DNA of 64,000 bases from an uncultured Muribaculaceae bacterium (lineage in GTDB: Bacteria; Bacteroidota; Bacteroidia; Bacteroidales; Muribaculaceae). Below are positions 42,590-51,993 of the stretch, one piece after another (the stretch's first letter is position 1; every line of letters begins with the position of its first letter). The translations under genes and the position numbers were made by a program. The notes beneath the pieces are model-generated. The model had not been told where the DNA came from, made no database searches, and saw only the letters and a program-made list of their open reading frames with translations. The stretch covers positions 54,984 to 118,983 of the forward strand of contig CAJUSZ010000002.1 in assembly GCA_910589425.1 (NCBI GenBank), in the 5' to 3' direction.

Positions 42590-43639
42590 ATGAAGATTCT
42601 TAAAACAGTTTTTGCCGGGCTTGTCATCCTGTTGGCCGGTATGTCGGTGAATGCCGCGCCTGTGAGTCTGAGAGCCAAGCTTGACTCCGTTCAGGTACTC
42701 ATGGGACGTCTTACCACTCTCCGCCTTGAGGCAGTGCAGGGTAAGAATGCGCAAGGTGGTTTGCCGATGTTCGAGCGTATGTCGGCAGACGGGATAGTCG
42801 GTGTATGCGGCGACAGCGTTGAACTTCGCACTTCATTTGACCGGGATACTGTAGACCTTGGATCCGGGATGATCCAGATCAACTATGCAATCCCCGTACA
42901 GGCTTTTGATTCAGGGACATATCGGCTTCCTCAATTTGTATACGTAAGCGGTCGGGACACGGCGTTCAGTAATCAGGTAGTCCTGAAAGTCATCCCCGTT
43001 CCCGTTGCGGCAGATGCCCAGATTTCGGATTATACTGATCCTGTGAGTCCTGACGGCAAATTACTTGATTTTTTACCTGACTGGATAATAGATCTGTGGT
43101 GGCTATGGTTGTCCATAGTCGTTCTTGCAGTGTTGTTCATAATAGGGTTAAGGCGATACCGGAAGCAGGGAGGCACATTACTCGCTAAGAAACCGGAACC
43201 AAATCCTTATGAAGTTGCGATGCAGCGGTTGGAGAACCTGAAACGCAGGAAACTATGGGAACAAGGCATGGAGAAGGAATATTTTACATTCCTGACGGAT
43301 ATCCTCCGGGAATACCTTGAGAAGCGATTCGGGATCAATGCCATGGAAATGACATCACGTGAAATAATTGATTCACTTAGTGGTAACAGTGAGGTGAAGG
43401 AGAAACGCGGGTATATGCGCGACATTCTTGATGTGGCTGATTTTGTGAAATTCGCCAAGGTGAGGCCGTTGCCCTCCGACAACATAGCAGCATTCGTGAA
43501 TGCATGCAGATTTGTGGAAGAGACGCGTCCTGTGGCAGAAGCAGTTGACTCCGGCGGGAGTGTTGATCCTCAGACCAATATCAAAAGTGGGTTGGATATG
43601 CCCTCAGGAAAAGGCATAAAGAAAGGAGATCCCAAATGA
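42590..43639 (+). CDS. Bat-operon membrane protein (DUF4381-like)
   Basis: This 349-residue protein has a signal peptide (about 1-24, ending VNAAP), an extracytoplasmic beta domain of about 140 residues, one membrane span (WIIDLWWLWLSIVVLAVLFIIGL, about 165-187) and a cytoplasmic helical domain (about 205-320, with YFTFLTDILREYLEKRFGINAMEMTSREII). The layout and the helical domain fit the membrane protein usually found between the DUF58 and VWA genes. It probably links the VWA complex to the periplasm. The stop overlaps the batA start. Confidence 0.7.
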   Translation: MKILKTVFAGLVILLAGMSVNAAPVSLRAKLDSVQVLMGRLTTLRLEAVQGKNAQGGLPMFERMSADGIVGVCGDSVELRTSFDRDTVDLGSGMIQINYAIPVQAFDSGTYRLPQFVYVSGRDTAFSNQVVLKVIPVPVAADAQISDYTDPVSPDGKLLDFLPDWIIDLWWLWLSIVVLAVLFIIGLRRYRKQGGTLLAKKPEPNPYEVAMQRLENLKRRKLWEQGMEKEYFTFLTDILREYLEKRFGINAMEMTSREIIDSLSGNSEVKEKRGYMRDILDVADFVKFAKVRPLPSDNIAAFVNACRFVEETRPVAEAVDSGGSVDPQTNIKSGLDMPSGKGIKKGDPK

Positions 43640-44613
43640 TGTTCAAGTACCCCGCAGTCTTATGGCTGCTGACAATCATATTGCCTCTTACGGCTTATTA
43701 CGTATGGAAGCTGAGAAAAGCAAATCCGTCGATGGGTGTGTCTTCTCTTTCCGCTTTCACAAATCTGCCCGTAACGTGGAAAGTCTACATGATGCATCTG
43801 GTTTTCGGCTTGGAGATGGCGTCTCTTGCTTGTGTGATAATCGCGCTTGCCAGGCCCCAGACGTACGATCATCTGCGCACCTCGCGGGTGGAAGGAACAG
43901 ATATTGTCATAGCGCTTGATATATCGGGTTCTATGATGGCGGATGATTTCAAGCCCAATCGTTTCGAGGCCGCAAAAAAGATAACCCAGGAGTTTATTAA
44001 TTCGCGCACGGATGATAATCTCGCACTTGTGATTTTTGCTGGAGAAAGTCTTTCGCTGATGCCACTCACAAATGACCGCACGGCTTTGGTCAACGCATTG
44101 GAGAATGTCCAGCCCGGATCGCTCAACGACGGCACAGCTATCGGAGACGGGCTTTCAAGTTCTATAAACAGGATATTGTCGGGCAAGGCAAAATCCAAAA
44201 GCATAATCTTGCTGACAGACGGATCGAACAATGCGGGCGATGTCCCCCCGTCTACGGCGGCGGAGATCGCGAGGCAGAAAGGAGTTAAGGTATATACCAT
44301 AGGAGTGGGAACCAACGGCACTATACAGGTGCAGGATCCATACGGATTTTCTACCACAACGATGGAAACCAAGATCGATGAGCCGTCGTTGCGTTCCATT
44401 GCCAAGATGACCGGCGGAAAATATTTCAGGGCGGCTGACCGAAGCGCTCTAAAGGATGTTTTCGCGGAGATCGACTCGTTGGAGAAAACCACGCTCGATG
44501 TCAACAGATACACACGAGCTGACGAGGACTTTATGAAGTGGGCTTTGGCAGCAGTGGTACTGTATGCAACGACGTTGATATTAAGATTGACCCTGTTGCG
44601 GCGTTTGCCTTAG
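43636..44613 (+). CDS. batA: BatA: VWA-domain membrane protein of the aerotolerance operon
   Basis: The 325-residue protein has two N-terminal membrane spans (about 5-22 and 52-74), then a VWA domain with a complete MIDAS (VIALDISGSMMADDF; Thr in FAGESLSLMPLT...; DGTAIGDGLSS; ILLTDGSNNAGD), and a C-terminal span (about 303-320). In B. fragilis the Bat proteins support aerotolerance and form a complex; the molecular function is not settled. The start overlaps the upstream stop (ATGATG); SD-like AAAGGAGA precedes it. Confidence 0.88.
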   Translation: MMFKYPAVLWLLTIILPLTAYYVWKLRKANPSMGVSSLSAFTNLPVTWKVYMMHLVFGLEMASLACVIIALARPQTYDHLRTSRVEGTDIVIALDISGSMMADDFKPNRFEAAKKITQEFINSRTDDNLALVIFAGESLSLMPLTNDRTALVNALENVQPGSLNDGTAIGDGLSSSINRILSGKAKSKSIILLTDGSNNAGDVPPSTAAEIARQKGVKVYTIGVGTNGTIQVQDPYGFSTTTMETKIDEPSLRSIAKMTGGKYFRAADRSALKDVFAEIDSLEKTTLDVNRYTRADEDFMKWALAAVVLYATTLILRLTLLRRLP

Positions 44614-44648
44614 TTCTCTATTTTTTTAATAAATGATTTTGGACCGAT

Positions 44649-45698
44649 ATGTTTAGTTTCGCATATAAATATCTGCTTCTGCTCTTGTTATTGGTGCCAT
44701 TGATTGTGGCTTTATATTTGTGGTCGCGTGTGGCACGTAAGAAGAAGCTCCGGCGGTTCGGCATCCATGCCGAGGCGGCGGGATTGATGGCAGATGCATC
44801 CCGCTACAAACCGTCGCTGAAACTCTCGATCGCATTGCTCGCGCTGACAATGCTTATTCTCGGAGCTGCCCGTCCCTGGGGAGGACTTAAGGATGAGAAA
44901 AGCACCAAAGAGGGGATAGAGGTGATAATAGCCGTTGATGCAAGTAATTCCATGCTCGCATCCGTATCGGGATCTGACGATGGTGTGAGCCGGATGAGGC
45001 AAGGGAAGCTAATTCTTGAGAAGCTAATCAATAGGCTCGACAATGACCGCGTCGGACTTATAGTGTTTGCAGGAAACGCCTACACGCTGATACCCGTAAC
45101 TGGAGATTTTGTTTCGGCAAAAATGTTTCTGAATTCTATAGATCCCACGCAGATTTCAAATCAAGGGACGAATATCGGTGCTGCGATAGAGCTTGCGACA
45201 AGGTCATTCACAAATGACAAAAATATAGGCAAGGCACTGATTGTCATTACCGATGCTGAGGAACTTGATGATGAGAGCGGCGTGATGAAAGCCGCTCATG
45301 ACTGCAGCAAGCAGGGTATTCAGCTCGATGTTATCGGTGTTGGTTCACCTGTTCCGTCAAAAATCCCGCTCGGGAATGGACAGTTTCTTATAGATCCTAC
45401 AACCGGCTCTCCTGTTGCTACAGTACTCAATGAGGATCTTGCCGCAAAAATAGCCGGTGAGGGCAAAGGAATATATGTCAACGCATCCAATAATGATGCC
45501 CTTAACGAATTGTCCAAGCAACTTGACACAGTAAAGAAAACAGCATTGGAAACCAGCTTCAGCGCGCTTCACGATGAACTTTTCCCCATTTTTCTGTGGA
45601 TAGCTTTTGCTCTGATAATAATCAATATAGTTATTATTGAGAAGAAAAACAGCTGGCTTGCAAAAATAACATTTTTCAAAAAGGAGGAGAAGAAATGA
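44649..45698 (+). CDS. batB: BatB: second VWA-domain membrane protein
   Basis: The 349-residue protein is a paralogue of BatA with the same plan: two N-terminal spans (FAYKYLLLLLLLVPLIVALYLW and LSIALLALTMLILGA), VWA domain (IIAVDASNSMLAS; VFAGNAYTLIPVTGD; QGTNIGAAIELA; LIVITDAEELDDESG) and a C-terminal span (LFPIFLWIAFALIIINIVII) before a basic tail. The MIDAS is DASNS rather than DISGS. The stop overlaps the batC start by 4 nt, suggesting translational coupling. Confidence 0.88.
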   Translation: MFSFAYKYLLLLLLLVPLIVALYLWSRVARKKKLRRFGIHAEAAGLMADASRYKPSLKLSIALLALTMLILGAARPWGGLKDEKSTKEGIEVIIAVDASNSMLASVSGSDDGVSRMRQGKLILEKLINRLDNDRVGLIVFAGNAYTLIPVTGDFVSAKMFLNSIDPTQISNQGTNIGAAIELATRSFTNDKNIGKALIVITDAEELDDESGVMKAAHDCSKQGIQLDVIGVGSPVPSKIPLGNGQFLIDPTTGSPVATVLNEDLAAKIAGEGKGIYVNASNNDALNELSKQLDTVKKTALETSFSALHDELFPIFLWIAFALIIINIVIIEKKNSWLAKITFFKKEEKK

Positions 45699-46450
45699 GA
45701 CGTCTGTCAATACTAATATTTACCTTTTTTGTCATTGGAAGCTGCGCATTCTCGCTTTCAGCTGAATCCACACGTAAGGAAAGACGTGCGATTTCCGAGG
45801 GCAACAAACTGTATAAGGAGGGAAAATATAAGGAAGCTTCCCAACAATATCAACTCGCCATTGCAGTAAATCCGCAGAGTCCGGAGGCCAGATTCAATCT
45901 CGCTCTCACTCAGCTCAAATCGGCGGCGCAAAGCGGATTGGATGAGAAGCAGCGAGAAGCGTTGATGAAAAGTGGTACGGAAGGCATGACGTCGATCATC
46001 GGACTTGGGCCGTCGAATCCAAAACTGGCTTCCTATGCCGCATACAATCTCGGTAATGTGGCATTTAATTCACAGGATTATAAAAAGGCGATAGAATGCT
46101 ATAAACAGTCGTTGCGATTCAATCCCGGAGATGACACTGCTCGCAGGAACTTAAGAATCGCTCAAAAAAAACTACAGGATCAGAATCAGGATAATAAAAA
46201 GAATCAAGATAAAAACAAGGACCAGCAAAAGGATCAACAGCAGGATCAGCAGAAAGACCAGCAACAGGATCAGCAGCAGAATCAAAATCAGGACAAAGAT
46301 CAGCAGAAAGATAATTCAATGAGTAACAATACGGCTGAACAGATTTTGAAAGCGATGGAAAACAAGGAAAACGCAACGAGAAACCGAGTCAATGCTGCCG
46401 GTCAAGGTAAAAACTCCCGTGGTAACAATGGCGGTAGGAAAAACTGGTGA
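45695..46450 (+). CDS. batC: BatC: secreted TPR protein with Gln/Asp/Lys-rich linker
   Basis: This 251-residue protein has a signal peptide (about 1-25), then TPR-type helices (EGNKLYKEGKYKEASQQYQLAIAVNPQSPEARFNLALTQL and AAYNLGNVAFNSQDYKKAIECYKQSLRFNPGDDTARRNL). A strongly biased stretch follows (about 160-210) made almost only of Gln, Asp, Lys and Asn, then a short tail with KAMENKENATRNR. The TPR part probably serves as a protein-binding scaffold for BatA and BatB. The repetitive DNA of the linker (46180-46310) is a likely place for length variation. Confidence 0.82.
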   Translation: MRRLSILIFTFFVIGSCAFSLSAESTRKERRAISEGNKLYKEGKYKEASQQYQLAIAVNPQSPEARFNLALTQLKSAAQSGLDEKQREALMKSGTEGMTSIIGLGPSNPKLASYAAYNLGNVAFNSQDYKKAIECYKQSLRFNPGDDTARRNLRIAQKKLQDQNQDNKKNQDKNKDQQKDQQQDQQKDQQQDQQQNQNQDKDQQKDNSMSNNTAEQILKAMENKENATRNRVNAAGQGKNSRGNNGGRKNW

Positions 46451-46470
46451 TAATCTCAAAATATATACAG

Positions 46471-47388
46471 ATGAAACCAAACAGCATGCCAATTCGCGGA
46501 GCATATTTGATTGCCCTGTTTTTAACCATGGCGACAAGTCTGTTCGTGTCAGCCTCGGATGATATTCGTGCGGTTGCAAGTTTGTCGTCCGCCAAGCCAT
46601 ACGAAGGACAGCCCGTGGCATTGACTGTAACACTATATTCTACCGTTCCTGACATAGCGTATGCAGCTATAAGTTCCAGAGAGGAATTTGAAGGATTTAC
46701 AATATTGAATGCGCCAATTGTCGACAACGGGGAGAATCGTTTGAAAAGAGTTATTGAAAATGGACGAGAGCTTTATTCGGCTGTCATATACAGGACCATG
46801 CTGATGCCTTCTGAAACGGGTTCGGAAACGATTCCCAAGCTTGAGTTTACGGTGGGAGTTCGTCGTCCGACAACGGTCGACCATCCGTTTTTTGGAAGAA
46901 TCATGAGTACGGTTGTTGATGACATCGAGGTTTCCACACGTCCTATCAAGGTGAAAATCCAGTCTCTTCCGAAAGCGGCTTCCGGATATAGTGGCGCGAT
47001 AGGTGATTTTTCGATCGAAGGATCTGTTCCGCCAGGGAAGATTTATTCCGGAGAAGATGCGATCGTAGTATACAGGATCTCCGGTTCAGGATATGTTGAC
47101 ACTTCGTGTGTTCCATCGCTTGCTGAATATCTTCCGGGCGGTGTGGCCTTCAAGTCGGAGACAAATGAATCATCGGTAATTGTGTCAGGGGATCAACTGC
47201 TTTCAGAGATCGAGATGGTCTATACAATCCGGGCGGAGGACGCTGGGGAATATGAGATCCCGCCGATTCCGTTGGTCTATTTCAATCCTTTGTCGAAAAC
47301 ATATCAGACCTCGACATCAAAGCCTCTTAAAATAAAGGTGATAAAAAGTGAGTTGCCGTCCAAACCCAAAATAATTCATAGTATATGA
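46471..47388 (+). CDS. Short BatD-like secreted protein without membrane anchor
   Basis: This 305-residue protein has a signal peptide (about 1-28) and BatD-like beta domains: VASLSSAKPYEGQPVALTVTLY, the block LPKAASGYSGAIGDFSIEGSVPPGKIYSGEDAIVVYRISGSG, and YEIPPIPLVYFNPLSKTYQTSTSKPLKIKV. These match, in order, the corresponding blocks of the full BatD that follows, but the C-terminal membrane span and cytoplasmic region are missing. It is not a visible truncation by frameshift, because the frame ends cleanly. It is probably a specialised paralogue. ATG 46471 is preferred to an overlapping GTG at 46447. Confidence 0.75.
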   Translation: MKPNSMPIRGAYLIALFLTMATSLFVSASDDIRAVASLSSAKPYEGQPVALTVTLYSTVPDIAYAAISSREEFEGFTILNAPIVDNGENRLKRVIENGRELYSAVIYRTMLMPSETGSETIPKLEFTVGVRRPTTVDHPFFGRIMSTVVDDIEVSTRPIKVKIQSLPKAASGYSGAIGDFSIEGSVPPGKIYSGEDAIVVYRISGSGYVDTSCVPSLAEYLPGGVAFKSETNESSVIVSGDQLLSEIEMVYTIRAEDAGEYEIPPIPLVYFNPLSKTYQTSTSKPLKIKVIKSELPSKPKIIHSI

Positions 47389-47490
47389 TCAATTAAATTG
47401 TCCGTCAGAGTAACTATTGCGGTTTATCGGCGTTATCATAATATACCCTCCCTCTTCCTTGTAATCTCCACACATTGATTTCTACACAGC

Positions 47491-49491
47491 ATGAAGATAT
47501 TGTTGCGAAAGTTGATTGTCGTCATCTTCTTATTGATCACGGTCTTTCCGATGGTTGCATCAACAGTGCATCTTTCTGTCTCTACTCAGCGGGGACAGAG
47601 AACAATCGGAATAGGCGATGTCTTCTATATCCAATATGAGATAAGCAATTCAGATGCCCGTCCGTCTACCCCGTCTTCTATCCCGGGAGCAAAAGTGCTG
47701 TATTTCGACCGCACCGGGCAGTCATCAAGTTATTCCAGTGTCAATGGGGTAACCACCCAAAGCAGATCTACAACATATACGCTTACAGCCAAGGCCACCG
47801 CGGAAGGAACGTTTTCTTACGGACCTGTAACCGTAGGCAACATGAAGAGTAATTCTGTCAGATATACGATCGGAAAGGCTAAAGCCGATCAGCAGTCGGC
47901 GGGAACGGCGTCAGCATCCGGAAAAAGAGATGCGGATCCGTCGAAGCCAAAGTTTATCGGTAAAGGAGACGGCAATCTGTTTTTACGCGCATCGGTTTCC
48001 AAGTCGAGCGCATACGAGCAGGAGGCCGTTGTCTATACAGTCAAGCTCTATACGTCATACGATGGCATAAAATTTATCGGAGCAACCTCGGCTCCTAAAT
48101 TTGAGGGCTTTGTCGTTGAGGAATCAAAAGCGACATCGTCTCAGCTGACATTTGAGAATTATCAGGGTAAAACTTATGCAACCGCTGTAATCGCGAGGTA
48201 TATTATTTTCCCCCAGATGTCGGGAAAACTCAAAATAATAGGAAATACGTATACGGTGAGTGTTGATCAGCGGGAATACTATCATGATCCTTTCTGGGGC
48301 AACATGTCGGTTTCCTCGCCGTTGCAACTCAATGTAACCCCCAATGATCTTCAGATTGATGTGAAGTCATTGCCCCGCCCGCAGCCTTCTGACTTTTCCG
48401 GGGGAGTAGGTCAATTCTCGATTACCTCGACGCTTCCATCGTCTTCGCTCAAGACAAACCAGGGCGCGTCCATCGTGTATACAGTCAAAGGAAGTGGAAA
48501 CCTGAAGTATCTCAAACTTCCGGATCTGAACATGCTCTTTCCGTCGCAGATAGAGGTGTATTCGCCGGAAATAGATGTGAAGACTTCAGTCGGCAGCGAC
48601 AACGTAAGCGGTACGTCTACGTTTGACTATACTATGATCCCGCTGGAAGAGGGTGATTTCAAATTGCCTGCGGTATCACTGTGTTTCTTCAATCCGAGAA
48701 CAGGGCAATACGAGCGTGTAAGTGCCAAGGGATATGCTGTTAAAGTAGGCAAGGGCGTCTCTTCCTCAAAATCCCAGACAAGGGATAAGCTGAGGTTTGA
48801 CCAGACCCTCATGTCTGTTTCGGATGATCTTGCGGCAGTCCATATCCCGATGGTTTACCGTTGGGGATACTGGTTAATATACGCAATTTGTGTGGCTCTT
48901 CTTACGGCTGCGGTGTTGGTTTACCGCAAGAGGCTGAAAGACCTGTCAAATATAGAGATGCTCAAAAGCAGGAGAGCAGGTAAGATCGCCAAGAAACGTC
49001 TTAAGAAAGCTTATGAATGTATGAAGCGTGGCGATTCGTCATCGTTTTATGACGAGATGTTGCGTGCCTTGTGGGGATATATAGCCCACAAACTCAAGAT
49101 GCCTACATCGGAACTCACAAGGGATAACGTATCCCAAAGACTCGACAGCCACCATGTACCTGAATCGACTGTGCGTAAGACAATCGGACTGCTGGATGAT
49201 TGTGAATATGCTAAGTATACTCCCGTCGGGAATACGTTCAATATGAATGATCTTTACAGTCAGGCTACCGATCTGATTTATGAACTGGAGGATGCCTTCA
49301 GAAAGAACAATCCGGAAATCGGGAATGATAGCGGTATAGTCTCTTCTGTAACTGAAAGACTTGACAGGGAGCTTAATGATTCAAAGACACTATCGAAAGA
49401 TGTAAGGGCATCTGAGAACGCAACTGCCCCCACTGCCGGTCAAGTTGCAGAAACACCAAACAAAATAGAAGATGAGATCGATGAAAAATAA
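47491..49491 (+). CDS. batD: BatD: membrane protein of the aerotolerance operon
   Basis: The 666-residue protein has a signal peptide (about 1-24), three or four beta domains in the periplasm (about 25-445, including LPRPQPSDFSGGVGQFSITSTLPSSSLKTNQGASIVYTVKGSGNLKYLKLPDL), a membrane span (about 453-472) and a cytoplasmic helical region (about 485-610). The tail of about 50 residues is polar. The 102-nt gap before it is the largest inside the Bat operon but shows no promoter. Confidence 0.88.
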   Translation: MKILLRKLIVVIFLLITVFPMVASTVHLSVSTQRGQRTIGIGDVFYIQYEISNSDARPSTPSSIPGAKVLYFDRTGQSSSYSSVNGVTTQSRSTTYTLTAKATAEGTFSYGPVTVGNMKSNSVRYTIGKAKADQQSAGTASASGKRDADPSKPKFIGKGDGNLFLRASVSKSSAYEQEAVVYTVKLYTSYDGIKFIGATSAPKFEGFVVEESKATSSQLTFENYQGKTYATAVIARYIIFPQMSGKLKIIGNTYTVSVDQREYYHDPFWGNMSVSSPLQLNVTPNDLQIDVKSLPRPQPSDFSGGVGQFSITSTLPSSSLKTNQGASIVYTVKGSGNLKYLKLPDLNMLFPSQIEVYSPEIDVKTSVGSDNVSGTSTFDYTMIPLEEGDFKLPAVSLCFFNPRTGQYERVSAKGYAVKVGKGVSSSKSQTRDKLRFDQTLMSVSDDLAAVHIPMVYRWGYWLIYAICVALLTAAVLVYRKRLKDLSNIEMLKSRRAGKIAKKRLKKAYECMKRGDSSSFYDEMLRALWGYIAHKLKMPTSELTRDNVSQRLDSHHVPESTVRKTIGLLDDCEYAKYTPVGNTFNMNDLYSQATDLIYELEDAFRKNNPEIGNDSGIVSSVTERLDRELNDSKTLSKDVRASENATAPTAGQVAETPNKIEDEIDEK

Positions 49492-50314
49492 GTTTATAAG
49501 GATTATAGCGCTTCTTGTCGTGTCGGTGTTGAGCCTGAACTCTTATGTAAAGGCAGACTCCAAAGATGCTGTCAAGTTGATACTGGCTGCTGACTCGGCA
49601 TATAAATCAGGGAAATATGGAGAAGCCGCCGCGACTTACGAGAGTATAATGCAGATGTATGGAGTTTCTGCATCGACGCTCTATAACTTAGGAAACGCCT
49701 ATGTAAAATCCGGCGATCTCGGCAAGGCGAGAGTTTGTTACGAGCGTGCAAGGAAACTCGAACCGGGAAATAAGCAGATCAACAATAATCTAATGTATAT
49801 CTCCTCAAAGATCGAAGACACCAATAAGGCGATGGCAGGGAAAGACAAGGATTTTCTCACGCCTGACGCACCTTCTTTCCTTGAGTCAGTCAATAATGCA
49901 GTGGCCGTTGACACATCGTCAAATTCCTGGGCGATCCTGGCTGTGATGTCATTCATAGCGCTTGTCGCAGCTTTGGCATTGTATATCTTCAGTCACAATG
50001 TGATGGCAAGGAAAACTGGATTCTTCAGTTCGATGGCATTCCTTGTTTTCACGGGAATATTCGTGTCGTTGGCTTTTGTGTCAGCGTCAGAGTTCAATAG
50101 CCGTAAGGAGGGAGTGGTTACATCCTACAGGGTCGGTCTCCAGTCCAATCCCGATGAAGGTTCAAAAGCGAATGGAATTCAATTGACGCAGGGCACCAAA
50201 GCGCATGTAGAGGAGGAAACCATTTCCGCTGAAGGGAAAGTGGAGTGGTACAGGATACGGCTTAATTCCCGTGTAGAGGGATGGATAAAATCATCTGATT
50301 TTGAGATAATATGA
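49481..50314 (+). CDS. batE: BatE: TPR protein with C-terminal SH3-like domain
   Basis: The 277-residue protein has a signal peptide (about 1-25), TPR helices (AADSAYKSGKYGEAAATYESIMQMYGVSASTLYNLGNAYVKSGDLGKARVCYERARKLEPGNKQINNNL), two membrane spans (about 143-165 and 178-198) and a C-terminal bacterial SH3-like domain (SKANGIQLTQGTKAHVEEET...WYRIRLNSRVEGWIKSSDFEII). ATG 49481 lies inside the end of batD; an in-frame ATG at 49472 is possible. It ends the Bat operon. Confidence 0.85.
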   Translation: MKNKFIRIIALLVVSVLSLNSYVKADSKDAVKLILAADSAYKSGKYGEAAATYESIMQMYGVSASTLYNLGNAYVKSGDLGKARVCYERARKLEPGNKQINNNLMYISSKIEDTNKAMAGKDKDFLTPDAPSFLESVNNAVAVDTSSNSWAILAVMSFIALVAALALYIFSHNVMARKTGFFSSMAFLVFTGIFVSLAFVSASEFNSRKEGVVTSYRVGLQSNPDEGSKANGIQLTQGTKAHVEEETISAEGKVEWYRIRLNSRVEGWIKSSDFEII

Positions 50315-50376
50315 TAAGTTGTTTTGTGATAGGGGTTTAGATTAAGTAATGGCGTGATGTCAGGATATAAATGGAA

Positions 50377-50408
50377 TTGGAAACATAAAAAATAAGTATA
50401 TATTCTTG
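50377..50408 (+). promoter_or_regulatory. Candidate promoter of the small DNA-binding protein gene
   Basis: TTGG (50377-50380), a 20-nt gap and TATTCTTG (50401-50408), one base off the TAnnTTTG consensus. The leader to ATG 50488 is 79 nt and AT-rich. Confidence 0.4.
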
Positions 50409-50487
50409 CATATTACACAAAATTTATCTAAATTAGCAATCATAAAACTCACTTAAGTTATTTATTAACTTTTAAAACAAAAATATC

Positions 50488-50748
50488 ATGAGCAAGACAA
50501 TCACATTCAATGAACTCCGCAGGCTGAAAGACAGTCTGCCTGACGGGTCAACTCACCGCATCGCTGACGAGCTCAATGTAACAGTCCAGACTGTAAGAAA
50601 TTATTTTGGTGGCGTCAATTACCAGTTCGGTAAGAATGCAGGAATGCATATCGAACCAGGTCCTGACGGAGGCCTTGTCGTGCTTGATGATACGACAATC
50701 TATGACATGGCTCTCAAGATTCTTGAAGAAGCCAACGCTGAAAAATAA
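50488..50748 (+). CDS. Small helix-turn-helix DNA-binding protein
   Basis: This 86-residue protein has a compact helix-turn-helix (GSTHRIADELNVTVQTVRNYFGG, about residues 20-42) followed by a short Gly-rich beta segment (IEPGPDGGLVVLDDTTIYDMALKILEEANAEK). It looks like a stand-alone DNA-binding protein of the type widely kept in Bacteroidales. C- and G-ending codons are enriched, suggesting high expression. It may be a nucleoid-associated or global regulator, but this is inference. It is a single-gene unit with its own terminator. Confidence 0.75.
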   Translation: MSKTITFNELRRLKDSLPDGSTHRIADELNVTVQTVRNYFGGVNYQFGKNAGMHIEPGPDGGLVVLDDTTIYDMALKILEEANAEK

Positions 50749-50807
50749 GCAGGCGACCAGTTACGCTTCGCAGCAAAACTCTATCCGCCTGATTTCAAGC
50801 GCGGACG

Positions 50808-50868
50808 GCAAAAGACAGACACCGGACCATGATTAAAAGGTCTGTTGTCTGTCTTGCGGTTATTTTTT
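50808..50868 (+). terminator. Rho-independent terminator with TTTTTTT tail
   Basis: Arms 50808-50828 and 50839-50857 pair with a small bulge, including a perfect AGACAGAC/GTCTGTCT core (50813-50820/50847-50854), followed by a T-run at 50862-50869. It ends the small DNA-binding protein transcript. Confidence 0.8.
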
Positions 50869-50901
50869 TGAGATAATAAACAAGCTCCAAGCTCTAATGA
50901 T

Positions 50902-51993
50902 ATGATCTCTTTTGCAATTCATTCGCACGTAGTGGCTGAGTATATGCGCAGCCGTCTTGTCGCTCATGGTCTGCGATGTGAAACATCGCAGATAAAAGTA
51001 TCGGACAGTCTCATATTGACAGAACTGAAAGTGGAACGCAGCCGTCTTGCGGAAGCAGTAAGATTGTGTGAGAGCGGATTGGATTATGCCGATGAGGTCT
51101 GCATTACGGAAAGAACCAAAGGAAAGACACTTCTTATTCCCGTCGATTTTTCTGAACATTCCATGCTTGCTGTAAGGGCCGGGTTTGAATTTGCAGTTCG
51201 CCTCGATATGGATCCGCTGCTTATGCACAGTTATGCGGCACCACGGCTTTCATCACCGTTGAGTTTCGCTGAAGGCCTTGATGATATGGCCGAGACAGCT
51301 GTTTTGTCAGGTGAGTTCAGGCATACGGCTGAAAGGGAGATGCAAATTCTCTCCAGCAAAATAAGACGTATGCAGACGTCCGGAATGTTGCCTGATCTCC
51401 AGTTCTCCACAAATGTTTGCCAAGGGATTCCGGAAGAGGCAATCTCGGATTATTGCAGGGTAAATGAGCCTGGGCTAATTGTGATGGCTACCCGCGGGAA
51501 GTCAAGGCGTGAGGCAGAAATGATCGGAAGCGTTACAGCAGAGGTTCTTGACAATTGTCGGGTTCCCGTGTTTACCGTGCCTGAGAATATCACTTTTGTT
51601 GGAGTTGAGAATATCAACAGATTAATATTTTTCTGTAATCTTGACAGGCAGGATATATTATCATTTGATTCATTCATGTCGATGTTTGATTGCCCTGAAG
51701 TGGATGTCCTGTTGGTTCCTGTCAGTGAAAAATCTGTAGACTCCATGAAGGGAAAGACCGACGACCTCAGGAGATTTCTTGAACAGAAGTATCCTGTAGC
51801 TTCATTCCACGCCGAGATCTTCGATCGCCAGAATTTCAGGATGCAGCTTGAGAAAGCAGTGGAGCAGCAAGGCACGCAGCTGTTGATTGTTCCCAATAAA
51901 AAGACTAATATCTTTTCAAGATTATTCAAACCGGGCATCGCGCATAGAATACTGTTTGAACGCGATATGCTGATGCTTGCCTTACCAGTATGA
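50902..51993 (+). CDS. Universal stress protein with N-terminal extension
   Basis: The 363-residue protein has an N-terminal module of about 75 residues (FAIHSHVVAEYMRSRLVAHGLRCETSQIKV...) of ferredoxin-like pattern. A UspA domain follows (about 77-225, LLIPVDFSEHSMLAVRAGFEFAVRLDMDPLLMHSY and the ATP-loop-like LIVMATRGKSRREAEMIGSVTAEVLDNCRVPVFTVP). The last 130 residues look like a degenerate second Usp domain lacking the ATP loop. It may respond to nucleotides or energy state. Its stop overlaps the mutS2 start (ATGA), a fixed arrangement that hints at coupled production. Confidence 0.8.
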   Translation: MISFAIHSHVVAEYMRSRLVAHGLRCETSQIKVSDSLILTELKVERSRLAEAVRLCESGLDYADEVCITERTKGKTLLIPVDFSEHSMLAVRAGFEFAVRLDMDPLLMHSYAAPRLSSPLSFAEGLDDMAETAVLSGEFRHTAEREMQILSSKIRRMQTSGMLPDLQFSTNVCQGIPEEAISDYCRVNEPGLIVMATRGKSRREAEMIGSVTAEVLDNCRVPVFTVPENITFVGVENINRLIFFCNLDRQDILSFDSFMSMFDCPEVDVLLVPVSEKSVDSMKGKTDDLRRFLEQKYPVASFHAEIFDRQNFRMQLEKAVEQQGTQLLIVPNKKTNIFSRLFKPGIAHRILFERDMLMLALPV

